DNA of 53,506 nt. Origin: Caldilineales bacterium (GTDB taxonomy: Bacteria; Chloroflexota; Anaerolineae; JAAEKA01). The translations under genes were made by a program, and so were the position numbers. The stretch lies in contig JANWYQ010000127.1 in assembly GCA_025055015.1 (NCBI GenBank), positions 1 through 53,506 on the forward strand, written 5' to 3'. Shown here in pieces: positions 24,213-32,538 of this stretch (position 1 is its first letter; each line of letters opens with the position of its first letter). Under the pieces are notes generated by a model that made no database searches, was not told the origin of the DNA, and worked only from the letters and a program-made list of their open reading frames with translations.

Positions 24213-27200
24213 CTACGCGGCCGCGCGAGCCACGCCCAGGGTCAGCGAGGCGCCGTCCAGCTCCTCGGCGAGCGTCCAAGCGCCGGCGGCGGGCTGCCCC
24301 GCAATCAGCGACAGGCTCAGGGTTTCGTTCTGGATGTACGCCGCGTGAGCCTGGATGGCCGCCGCCAGCTCGGCGTCGTCCGTGGCGTAGGTGGTGTGGA
24401 TGCGGTCGCTGAGCGCAAAGCCGGCGTCCTTGCGCATCTGCTGGATGCGGCGCACCACCTCGCGCGCCAGCCCCTCCGCCCGCAGCTCTGGCGTCACCAC
24501 CGTGTCCAGGGCCACCACGATGCCCCGTTGCGGGTCGTTGGTGATCTGCAGGCCGGGCCGCGGCTCGGCCTGCACCAGCACCTCGTCGGGGGCCAGGGCC
24601 ACCTCCTGGCCGTTGATGCTCAGGCGCACCGGCTGGCCGGCCGCCACGGCCGCCGCGACGGCGTAGGGGTCGGCCGCGGCCAGGGCGGCCCGCACCGCCG
24701 GGAAGTCCTTGCCGAAGCGGGGCCCCAGCACCTTGTTCACCGGCAGGATGCGGTAGGTCACCAGCTCCGCCTCGCCCTCCACCACCTCGACGCGCTTGAC
24801 GTTCAGCTCGTCGGCGATCAGGTCGGCGAAGCGGGCGATGCTGGCCGCCTTGCCGGCTGCCACCACCTTGATGCTGCTGAGCGGCTGCCGCACCCTCAGG
24901 TTGGCCGCCACCCGATCGGCGTGGCCCAGGCTGACCACGGCCCGGGCCAGGTCCATGTCGGCCAGGAGCTGCGGGTCCACCAGCGCCAGGTCCGCCTCCG
25001 GCCAGAAGGTGTGGTGCACGCTCTCCGGCGGCTCGGCGCCGGCCACCCCCTTTTGCCCCTCCACCACCAGGTTCTGGTACATGGCCTCGGCCAGGAAGGG
25101 GATCATGGGCGCCAGCACGCGGGCGAAGGTGACCAGCACGTAGTACAGCGTGTCCAGCGCAGCGGGCTCGCCGTCCCAGAAGCGGCGGCGGCTGCGGCGC
25201 ACGTACCAGTTGCTCAGGTCGTCCAGGAAGACCTCGCAGGCGTCGGTGGCTCCTTCGGCGTCGTAGGCCTCTAGCCGCTCGGTGGCCGTGGTCACCAGCT
25301 GCTGGACGCGGGCCACGATCCAGCGATCGAGGAGGGCATTGGGAGAGTGGTCGGTCGGTTGGTGGGTAGATGGGGAGGTGATGGCGGGCGGCGGGGTGCG
25401 CCAGCCGTCGGGCCGTGGGCGCCAGTCCGGCGCCAGGTTGGCGTAGGTGACGAAGAAGCTGTAGACGTTCCACAGGGGGATGTGGAAGCGACGGCGGGTC
25501 TCGTCGGCCCGGTGGTAGCCGAAGAGCAGGTTCTGCTCCGGGTCGTGGTGCAGGAACATCCAGCGCATCACGTCCACGCCGATCTTCTCCGCGCCGTCGT
25601 GGAAGTCAATGGCGTTGCCCCAGCTCTTGTGCATGGGCCGGCCGTCCTCGCCCAGTAGGGTGGCGTAGCTGAAGTTGGTGAGGAAGGGGGGCCGGCGCTC
25701 CAGCACGGTGCCCATGGCCAGCACGCTGTAGAACCAGTTGCGGAACTGGCCGGGGAAGCTCTCGCTGATCAGGTCGGCGGGGAACCACCGTCGCCAGTAC
25801 TCCGGGTCGGTGCGGTAGCCCAGGGTGCTGAAGGGCACGATGCCCGCGTCCAGCCAGGGGTTGCCCACGTCGGGGATGCGGCTGGCCTTGCTGCCACACC
25901 GGGGACAGGCGATCTTGACCGCGTCGATGTACGGCCGGTGCGGCGTGTGGCCGTTGAACACCTCCCACCCCTCGATGGCCCGCTCCTCCAGCTCGTGCTC
26001 CGAGCCGATGACGTGGAAGTGGCCGCAGTCGGGGTTCTCGCACACCCAGATGGGCAGGGCCAAGCCCCAGTAGCGCTTCTTGCTGATCATCCAGTCGTGC
26101 ATGTTGCGCAGCCAGTCCAGCTCCCGCTCGTAGCCGAAGGCGGGGATCCAGCGGATCTGGTCCACCACCTCCATGATCTGGTAGCGCAGGCTGCGCTCCA
26201 CCTCCTCCGGGGTGAGCTGGTCGCGCGGTTTGTCGTACACCTCGCCCATGCTGATGAACCACTCGTCCACCAGGCGGAAGATCAGCTCGGTCTTGCAGCG
26301 CCAGCACACCGGGTAGCGGTGGGTGTAGTCCTCCAGCCGGTAGAGGCGGCCCTTGGCCCGCAGGTCGTCGAAGATGGGCTCGGCCACGCCGTGGACGTTG
26401 CGGCCGGTGAGCCAGGCGAAGCCCTCCAGGTAGACGCCGTTCTCGTCCAGGGGCGCGATGACGGGCAGGTTGAGCTGTTTGCTGAGCGCAAAGTCCTCGG
26501 CGCCGCAGCCGGGCGCGATGTGCACGATGCCGGTGCCCTCGGCCTCGCCCACGTCCTTCCAGGGGATGACGGTGTGGGTGTAGCCCTGGCGCTGGAAGGC
26601 CTCCTGCACCGCGGGCAGGTCGTCGAAGGGCCCGGCGTAGGTCCACCCGACCAGCTCTTTGCCCTTGAGCTCGCCCAACACCGTGAACTTGCCGGCCAGC
26701 GCGCGCTTGACTGTGCCCTTGGCCAGGTAGTAGACCCAGCCGTCCTGCTGCACCTTGACGTAGTCCATCTCCGGCCCCACGGCCGCGGCCACGTTGCTGG
26801 TCAGGGTCCAGGGGGTGGTGGTCCACACCAGCAGCGCCTCCGGCAGCCCCGTGGCCTGGTCCAGCCGCTGCCGGCCGCCCTCGTCCAGCAGAGGGAAGCG
26901 GACGTAGATGGAGGTGTGGGTGATCTCCTCGTAGCCGTCGGTGACGATCTCGTGCTGGCTGATGCCAGTGCCGCAGCGGTCGCACCAGGGCATGACGTCG
27001 GTGCCCTTGTAGAGCCACCCCTTCTCCCAGCACCGCTTGAGGAAGCCCCAGATCTGGTAGTTGTTCTCGTTGGAGAAGGTGAAGTAGGAGCCGCCCAGCT
27101 CCGGCATGCCCAGCCGGCCGACGATCTGCTCCACGGTGTCGGTGACGGGGCCGTGGGGGCCCTGGACGGTGATCACCTGGCCGGGGTCCTCGGCCAGCTT

Positions 27201-27665
27201 GTCCCGCAGCCAGCGCAGCTGGTCGGGGTCGTTCCAGTCCATCCAGTAGCCCAGGCGGATGGACTGCTCGGTCTGGATAGCAGCGAAGTTGAGGACGCGC
27301 TGCTTGCACAGGTTGACGAACTCGGCCAGGCCGAAGGCCTCGATGTCGCGCTTGGACTTGAAGCCCAGCTCGCGCTCCACGTTGACCTCGACCCACAACC
27401 CCTGGCAGTCGAAGCCGTTCTGAAAGCGCTCGTCGTAGCCGCGCATGGCGTAGAAGCGCTGGTAGAGGTCCTTGTAGGTGCGGCCCCAGGCGTGGTGCAC
27501 GCCCATGGGGCCGTTGGCGGTGATGGGGCCGTCCACGAAGGACCAGCGCTTCTTGCCCTTGTTCATGGCCCACAGCTTGCGAAAGGCGTCGGTGCGGGCC
27601 CAGAAGTCGAGGATCTGGTGCTCTTGGGCGATGAAGTCAGGCTTGGTAGGTACAGGTTGGAACAT
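24213..27665 (-). CDS. ileS: Isoleucyl-tRNA synthetase
   Basis: 1150 residues, class I synthetase charging tRNA-Ile. The HIGH region reads NGPMGVHHAWGRTYKD, the editing domain starts WTTTPWTLTSNVA, and the catalytic core continues with RELDWLRNMHDW and SKKRYWG. The KMSKS loop is unusual: GEDGRPMHKSWGNAID, i.e. MHKSW instead of KMSKS. The long C-terminal domain (about 900-1150) is of the type-2 (archaeal/eukaryotic-like) kind rather than the zinc-finger type of E. coli. The ATG at 27665 has GAGGT six bases upstream; in-frame codons further upstream only translate the repeats. Expression is controlled by the T-box leader at 27937-28222. Confidence 0.95.
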   Translation of the reverse strand: MFQPVPTKPDFIAQEHQILDFWARTDAFRKLWAMNKGKKRWSFVDGPITANGPMGVHHAWGRTYKDLYQRFYAMRGYDERFQNGFDCQGLWVEVNVERELGFKSKRDIEAFGLAEFVNLCKQRVLNFAAIQTEQSIRLGYWMDWNDPDQLRWLRDKLAEDPGQVITVQGPHGPVTDTVEQIVGRLGMPELGGSYFTFSNENNYQIWGFLKRCWEKGWLYKGTDVMPWCDRCGTGISQHEIVTDGYEEITHTSIYVRFPLLDEGGRQRLDQATGLPEALLVWTTTPWTLTSNVAAAVGPEMDYVKVQQDGWVYYLAKGTVKRALAGKFTVLGELKGKELVGWTYAGPFDDLPAVQEAFQRQGYTHTVIPWKDVGEAEGTGIVHIAPGCGAEDFALSKQLNLPVIAPLDENGVYLEGFAWLTGRNVHGVAEPIFDDLRAKGRLYRLEDYTHRYPVCWRCKTELIFRLVDEWFISMGEVYDKPRDQLTPEEVERSLRYQIMEVVDQIRWIPAFGYERELDWLRNMHDWMISKKRYWGLALPIWVCENPDCGHFHVIGSEHELEERAIEGWEVFNGHTPHRPYIDAVKIACPRCGSKASRIPDVGNPWLDAGIVPFSTLGYRTDPEYWRRWFPADLISESFPGQFRNWFYSVLAMGTVLERRPPFLTNFSYATLLGEDGRPMHKSWGNAIDFHDGAEKIGVDVMRWMFLHHDPEQNLLFGYHRADETRRRFHIPLWNVYSFFVTYANLAPDWRPRPDGWRTPPPAITSPSTHQPTDHSPNALLDRWIVARVQQLVTTATERLEAYDAEGATDACEVFLDDLSNWYVRRSRRRFWDGEPAALDTLYYVLVTFARVLAPMIPFLAEAMYQNLVVEGQKGVAGAEPPESVHHTFWPEADLALVDPQLLADMDLARAVVSLGHADRVAANLRVRQPLSSIKVVAAGKAASIARFADLIADELNVKRVEVVEGEAELVTYRILPVNKVLGPRFGKDFPAVRAALAAADPYAVAAAVAAGQPVRLSINGQEVALAPDEVLVQAEPRPGLQITNDPQRGIVVALDTVVTPELRAEGLAREVVRRIQQMRKDAGFALSDRIHTTYATDDAELAAAIQAHAAYIQNETLSLSLIAGQPAAGAWTLAEELDGASLTLGVARAAA

Positions 27666-27679
27666 GAGGACCTCGCGGT

Positions 27680-27749
27680 CGGTGAACGGTGAACGGCGGT
27701 CGGTGATCGGTGATCGGTGAACGGTGATCGGTGATCGGCGATCAGTGGG
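27680..27749. repeat. Heptanucleotide tandem array 2 (10 units)
   Basis: Ten 7-mers of type CGGTGAA/CGGTGAT with CGGCGGT, CGGCGAT and CAGTGGG variants. In the direction of ileS these read TTCACCG/ATCACCG, matching array 3 and resembling array 1 (TTAACCG). It ends 14 bases before the ileS ATG, just outside the ribosome site, and lies inside the ileS leader downstream of the T-box terminator. Confidence 0.93.
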
Positions 27750-27750
27750 C

Positions 27751-27861
27751 GGAGTTCGCACGCCCACGTGCGAACGGCCTATCGGTGCGAGCTCCACGAG
27801 GGCCACGAGGACGAGGCCCAACGCGTGACCGTGGGCGGAGTTCGCACGCCCACGTGCGAAC
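27751..27861. repeat. Two copies of 25-bp palindrome, family C
   Basis: GGAGTTCGCACGCCCACGTG followed by CGAAC occurs at 27751-27775 and 27837-27861, with perfect 8-bp arms GTTCGCAC/GTGCGAAC. Family members also occur at 35366-35529 and 46460-46590. No gene lies in 27666-27936. Confidence 0.9.
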
Positions 27862-27936
27862 GGCGGACCGCTCCGAACCCGGCAAGCGCCGCAAGACGGC
27901 AGCCGAACTCGTCCAACACGTGAAATACGCGGCTAG

Positions 27937-27970
27937 AAAAAAGCTCCCGTCCACCAGGGACGAGAGCTTT
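27937..27970 (-). terminator. T-box-controlled intrinsic terminator
   Basis: A 12-bp stem (AAGCTCTCGTCC / GGACGGGAGCTT, one G-U pair) with a short loop, followed directly by TTTTTT. This is the regulated terminator of the ileS T-box; its 5' arm competes with the antiterminator. Confidence 0.9.
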
Positions 27971-28222
27971 CGCTTCCCGCGGTACCACCCTTCTTGGCAG
28001 CGGCGCCGTGCGCCGCCGCCCGCTCGGTGGGATGCCATCACATCCCCGGGCTGTAACGGGCCTCGACCCGGCGGTGCTTACTTGGGGAAGGGTCCCCGTT
28101 CAGTACGCGGCTCCGGAGGGATTTTCCGCAGGGTCGCCAGGCCCGGCTTCCACCGTCCCGGGCTCGCTGGGCAGGGAGGGCCTGCGTACTCGTCTCCATC
28201 ATCGCCTGTGGGGGTGTTCAGT
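27937..28222 (-). ncRNA. T-box leader (riboswitch) of ileS
   Basis: Read on the minus strand. Stem I begins GATGGAGACGAGTACGCAGG and closes with GCGTACTGAAC. Its specifier bulge is most likely AUC (28122-28120, within GGAAAATCCCTCC), an Ile codon, which fits ileS. The invariant antiterminator T-box sequence AAGGGTGGTACCGCGG (27992-27977) follows, then the terminator at 27970-27937. Uncharged tRNA-Ile is expected to bind the specifier and the T-box bulge and allow read-through. The 5' boundary is approximate. Between this leader and the ATG there are 270 bp of repeats, which is unusually long. Confidence 0.92.
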
Positions 28223-28291
28223 TGCGGCCGGCAATGTACCACAGGTTGGGGCGGATGTCAACTGCGAGGCCTACCGCCTGGTCGGAGGCTC

Positions 28292-29515
28292 CTAGGACCC
28301 ACCGGGCGTCGTGGGCAGGAAAACGCTGTGCCCGCCGTCCAGCGCCTTCAACGCTGCGGCCACCTCCTCCGGCGTGCCGCGGATGCGGCGCACCTGGCAG
28401 CCGGCCGCGATCAGCTCCGCCTCCACCTCCTGGCTCACGTCGGCTGTCTCGCCGATGATCACCACCCGCCGCGCCAGCCTGGCCTCCTCGGCCGAGAAGC
28501 CGAAGGTGGGCCGGCTGCGCGCCAGGTACTCCCGCGCCAGGCTCAGATAGACGGCGGTGCGCGAGGAGGCGGCCGGCCCGAAGAGCACATACCGGCTCAG
28601 CGGCTTGGCGGGCGGCGGCGCCGCCGGCAGCTCCAGGTCCACCGTGACGGTGTTGGTGCCGTCCACGGTCAACAGCGCCGACTGCACGCCGGTGCCCTCC
28701 ACCAGCAGCTGATAGGCGCCCGCGGGCAGGCCGGTGAAGCTGAACTCGCCGGCGGCGTCCAGCACGGTGCTGGCCACCGCCGCGCCGTCGCGCGTCAGCA
28801 CCAGGGTCTTCCCCGCGGCCCGGCTCACCCGGCCGCGGATGACGCTCTGCGCGGGCGGCTGTGGGGCGGCCTTGACGGTGCGGCGGAAGTCTATGTGGAA
28901 GGAGTGGTGAAAGAGGGTGTTGCCCGTGCCTGGCGGTTCGTCGGGGTGCGCCGTGTGCAGGTTCACCACCCGGTCGCTGGGCAGGCCGAGCATCTCCACC
29001 GCGCACACCTGCCACTTCCACATGGGGAAGTTGGCGCCCGGCTCGTTCAGGGGCTTGTCAACGGTCACCACCTGCTCACCCCCCTCCCAGGTCACCCGCG
29101 CCCGCGCGCCGTAGACCCTCCGGCCGGCCTCGTCCAGCGCGTCCAGGAAGATGTGGTGGTTGCCGTGGTTTTCGTCAGGGGTGAGGTGGTGGACGCGGAC
29201 TGCCCGCCAGTAGGTGGCGCCCACCGGCACGTCGGCCACCGCGATGGACACGCCGTAGGCCACTGCGTCGTTGATCACTTCGTCGGACACGGCCAGATCC
29301 TCCTCCGGGGCTTTGGGCGGGACAAGAGGGCTAGGGGCGCCGGGCGTTGGCGGCGCGCCCTCGGGGGGCAATGGAGAGGGGCTGGTGGGCGGCGTGGGCC
29401 GGGACGGCGGGGTCTCGGCAGACGGCCCGCCCTCCTCCGGGCCCTCGACGACCGCTGCGCCGCTGAGCCAAAGCATCAAGCGCTCCCACCAGCGGGCTGG
29501 ACGACCGGCTCTCAT
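28292..29515 (-). CDS. Proline-rich protein with beta-sandwich and CWB2-like C-terminal region
   Basis: 407 residues, function unknown. Residues 1-20 are basic/hydrophobic but not a clear signal peptide. Residues 25-70 are Pro/Ser/Thr-rich. Residues 70-225 form a beta-rich domain with many His and Trp (THYWRAVRVHH-like region, NHGNHHIFLDAL, HHSFHIDF). Residues 225-300 are a carboxypeptidase-regulatory-like sandwich (GEFSFTGLPAGAYQLLVEG). Residues 300-400 end with RRVVIIGETADVSQEVEAEL and QVRRIRGTPEEVAAAL, which resembles one cell-wall-binding-2 type repeat. The same C-terminal module closes the upstream gene, whose stop overlaps this ATG by four bases, so the two act together. Confidence 0.75.
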   Translation of the reverse strand: MRAGRPARWWERLMLWLSGAAVVEGPEEGGPSAETPPSRPTPPTSPSPLPPEGAPPTPGAPSPLVPPKAPEEDLAVSDEVINDAVAYGVSIAVADVPVGATYWRAVRVHHLTPDENHGNHHIFLDALDEAGRRVYGARARVTWEGGEQVVTVDKPLNEPGANFPMWKWQVCAVEMLGLPSDRVVNLHTAHPDEPPGTGNTLFHHSFHIDFRRTVKAAPQPPAQSVIRGRVSRAAGKTLVLTRDGAAVASTVLDAAGEFSFTGLPAGAYQLLVEGTGVQSALLTVDGTNTVTVDLELPAAPPPAKPLSRYVLFGPAASSRTAVYLSLAREYLARSRPTFGFSAEEARLARRVVIIGETADVSQEVEAELIAAGCQVRRIRGTPEEVAAALKALDGGHSVFLPTTPGGS

Positions 29516-32346
29516 AGCTGCAACGCCTCCGCCAGGGCAAAGGGATCGCCCGGCAGCCGCTGCACCTGGCAGCCGGCGTCCCGCAGGGTCTGCTCGCCGA
29601 TGGCGCCCACCACGTCCTCGCCGCCCACGATGGTGACCGTGCGCGCCTGTTTGGCGTCGTCCAGGCTGAAGCCGGCGGTGAGGCCGTGCCGCCGCACATA
29701 CGGCAGGGCCACGTCGAACAGCACCAGCCCGGAGCGGGTGCTGCCGAAGAGCATGTAGGCCGCCAGCGGCTTGCCCGGCGGGCTCGGCTCGGCCGGCGGC
29801 AGGCGCAGGCTGACCGTCGTGGTCTCCCCGGCGCGCACGACCACGCCGGTGGCCTGTGGGCCGAGGGCGGCCACGTCCAGCCGGTAGACGCCGGGCGCCA
29901 CGCCGTCGAAGCGAAAGGCGCCGGCCTGGTCGGTCACCTGCTGGGCCACGAAGCTGTCGTCCCGGTAGAGCAGCACGCGGGTGTTAACGGCCGGGTGGCC
30001 TGTAGCCAGGGTCACCATGCCGGCGATGGCGCCGGTGGTGGGCTGCGGCTGCGGTTCCGGCGTGGGCGGCGGGGCAACGGTGTGGGTGTAGTCGAAGCGC
30101 TGGGTAGCTCCCTCGGCCAAGGAGAGGGCGCCCACCTGGCCGGCTCCCTCCAGGATCACCCGGTAGTCGCCGGCCGGCAAGCCCTCAAAGCTGAACGCGC
30201 CGTCGTCGCCCAGCACCGTCGCCCAGCTGCGCGACCCCGACCGAAGGGTGAGCCCTAGGCCGGCGCCGTTGGTGATAACGCCGTGAATGCGGCCGTTGCC
30301 CGGCGGCGCCGTGGGCAGCAGCTGGAAGTTCACCTCGTAGGTGATGGGATCCCCCTCGCGGCCCGGCACGCCCACCGTCTTCAGGCCGTCGGCCTCGTCG
30401 CTGGGCCAGTCCCCCTGCACCACCCGCAGCACGAACTCGCCGGGGCTGTGCAGGAACTCGAAGTTGCCCGCCGGCTTGAAGGGGTCGCGCGGCGTGGTCT
30501 GGCGGGGGAACTGGGTGCCGGGCGCCGCGTTGAGCCAGGCCATCTCCACCTGCACGCCGTTCATCCCGTTGCCGGCCCGGTCCAGCACCCGGCCGTAGAA
30601 CTTGCGGTCGTTGCCCGTCTCGGCGCGGCTGAGCAGGCGCTTGGTGACCACTCGGTAGCGCATGCCCGGCGGCGCGGGGACCGTCAGGTCCACCGTGGCT
30701 GCGCCCCAGCCGTCCAGGACGATGCCGGCCACGCCTGCCCCCTCGGTGCTCACCCAGTAGCTGCCCGCGGGCAGGCCGGTGAAGCGATAGCGGCCGTCGG
30801 AGCCCGTGGTCGTCTCGGCCACCCTTGTTTGCCCTCGCCGCAGGGTGACCACCGCTCCCCGCTGCACTGAGCCGGCGGTGTCCGCCACCCGGCCGGAGAG
30901 GGCGCTCTGTCGGCCGGCCGGCAGGCGCACGTCGTGGGTAGCGGTTGTGTCCGCCGCCACCGAGATGCTCTCGGCCAGCACCGTGTCGCCCGTGGACAGG
31001 CGGTAGACGCCGGCGGCCAGCCCCTCGAAGCGATAGGCGCCGTTTGCATCGGTGGTGGTGGTGAGGTCGCGGCCCTGGCCGGTCAGCCGCAGGGGCAGGC
31101 CGGCTGCGGGCCGTCCGTCCTCCAGGCGCACCACGCCCACCACTGCTGCGTTTCCCTGGCGCAGCTCCGGCCGCACCACCGAGGGCTCGTCCTTCAGCGC
31201 CTGCACCACCGGGAGCCGGCCGTTCAGGCCGAACTGCAGGTCCCAGAAGTGGGTGTACCACGACATCTGCTCCCAGGTGGGGTTGAAGTCGCCCAGGGGG
31301 CGGGAGGCCAGCAGCCACGTGCACATGGCGAAGTACCAGCGGGGCGCCTGGGTCTGCATGAAGCGCACGATGCCCAGCTGCCACTCCATGTGGGTTTGGG
31401 GGTTGACCTTGGCGTAGCGCTGGTCGTCACCCCAGCCCACTACCGGCCCGCCCTCGGTGCTGATCACCGGCACGTAGAAGCCCAGCGCGTCGTGGATCAT
31501 CTTGCCGGCGGCCTCGAACCCGCGGAAGCAGTTGGGGTCCTCGATGGGCGTGCTGCCGGGGCGCTTGCTGGTGGCCCGCAGCTGGTTCACCACCTCCATA
31601 GGCCGGCCGTCCCAGGCCCAGTTCTGGAACTTGTGGTAGTCCGACGCGCTGATGGGGATGCCGCGCGCCACGATCTCCTCGTAGGTCAGGTCGCTGTACG
31701 CCCAGCGGGCGTAGCGGCGGTACTCCTCCTCGGTCAGGGGCCGGCCGAGCTGGTTGACGTCGTCGTCGGGGTAGTCCAGGGGATGGTTGAGGGTATAGTT
31801 GTGGATGGCCACCCAGCACCCGCGCTCGAAGAGGTCCCGGCGTCCCTTCTGCACGATCAGCGCCACCGGGTTGGCGCGGGAGCCCGGTCCGAGGGCCGGC
31901 ACCGCCAGCAGCCCCCCGCGCGCCAGCACCGCGTCTGCGTCCCGGATGAAGTTGTCCACCACGATATCCAACCAGTTGGGCGGCAGCTGGCCATCGCGCC
32001 ACTCGGCCGGCAGGTCGGGCTCGTTGTTGCTCTCGAAGTAGCGCACGCCGATGTCCACCAGCCGGCTGACGGTGTCCAGCTCGCGGCCGCCCATGCGGTG
32101 GGGGTTGAGCTCGGGGAAGTAGAAGCGGACGATGGGCATGATGTCCGCCGCCAGCAGCTTCCGGCACAGGTTCAGCGAGGAGCCGCCGCCGTCGTCCAGC
32201 AGCTTGACCCACTTGATCTTCATGGCCACCAGCTCGTTGACCCAGTAGTCGAGGCTGGGCTGGGCCGTGTCGTGGTAGAGCCGGGCCGACCAGTGGACGC
32301 CGCGGCCGTTGTCGTCCTTGGGGCGGGGGAAGTCTTCGATGCGCAT
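29512..32346 (-). CDS. Glycoside-hydrolase-like barrel with multiple carboxypeptidase-regulatory-like domains
   Basis: 944 residues. Residues 1-390 look like a TIM-barrel glycoside hydrolase of clan A type: FESNNEPDLP (Glu109, candidate acid/base) and VISTEGGPVVGWGD (Glu298, candidate nucleophile), with many Trp. Residues 400-850 hold four or five beta-sandwich repeats with the signature GAYRFEGLAAGVYRL, GRYRFTGLPAGSYWV, GAFSFEGLPAGDYRV and GAFRFDGVAPGVYRL. Residues 855-944 are the CWB2-like module (RTVTIVGGEDVVGAIGEQTL). The ATG at 32346 (MRIEDFPRPKD) is the natural start; no signal peptide is visible, which is odd for such a surface-type architecture. Substrate unknown. Confidence 0.78.
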   Translation of the reverse strand: MRIEDFPRPKDDNGRGVHWSARLYHDTAQPSLDYWVNELVAMKIKWVKLLDDGGGSSLNLCRKLLAADIMPIVRFYFPELNPHRMGGRELDTVSRLVDIGVRYFESNNEPDLPAEWRDGQLPPNWLDIVVDNFIRDADAVLARGGLLAVPALGPGSRANPVALIVQKGRRDLFERGCWVAIHNYTLNHPLDYPDDDVNQLGRPLTEEEYRRYARWAYSDLTYEEIVARGIPISASDYHKFQNWAWDGRPMEVVNQLRATSKRPGSTPIEDPNCFRGFEAAGKMIHDALGFYVPVISTEGGPVVGWGDDQRYAKVNPQTHMEWQLGIVRFMQTQAPRWYFAMCTWLLASRPLGDFNPTWEQMSWYTHFWDLQFGLNGRLPVVQALKDEPSVVRPELRQGNAAVVGVVRLEDGRPAAGLPLRLTGQGRDLTTTTDANGAYRFEGLAAGVYRLSTGDTVLAESISVAADTTATHDVRLPAGRQSALSGRVADTAGSVQRGAVVTLRRGQTRVAETTTGSDGRYRFTGLPAGSYWVSTEGAGVAGIVLDGWGAATVDLTVPAPPGMRYRVVTKRLLSRAETGNDRKFYGRVLDRAGNGMNGVQVEMAWLNAAPGTQFPRQTTPRDPFKPAGNFEFLHSPGEFVLRVVQGDWPSDEADGLKTVGVPGREGDPITYEVNFQLLPTAPPGNGRIHGVITNGAGLGLTLRSGSRSWATVLGDDGAFSFEGLPAGDYRVILEGAGQVGALSLAEGATQRFDYTHTVAPPPTPEPQPQPTTGAIAGMVTLATGHPAVNTRVLLYRDDSFVAQQVTDQAGAFRFDGVAPGVYRLDVAALGPQATGVVVRAGETTTVSLRLPPAEPSPPGKPLAAYMLFGSTRSGLVLFDVALPYVRRHGLTAGFSLDDAKQARTVTIVGGEDVVGAIGEQTLRDAGCQVQRLPGDPFALAEALQL

Positions 32347-32488
32347 GGGCGGTGCCTCCGGGGGCGAGGTGGGTCGCAGAGGAGCGAGGAGAGGCAAACG
32401 GCGGGCCAAGCATAGCACACGCCGGCCGAGTTGGCAACTGCTGGGCATGGGTTGCCCGGCCGGCGGTAGGCAGCCGTCGGCTTTGTGC

Positions 32489-32531
32489 TATAATGGGTTC
32501 GTAGCACACGGCCAGCTTCTTTCAGAAAGGA
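32489..32531 (+). promoter_or_regulatory. -10 element and ribosome site for the AAA ATPase gene
   Basis: TATAAT at 32489-32494 without a good -35, then AAAGGA (32526-32531) seven bases before the ATG at 32539. The divergent gene starts at 32346, so this 190-bp gap probably holds both promoters. Confidence 0.55.
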
Positions 32532-32538
32532 TGAGCGT

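Noticed and set aside
27666..27821. N-terminal extension of IleRS upstream of 27665
   Set aside because: The extra residues are translated heptamers and palindromes; GAGGT and family alignment favour 27665.
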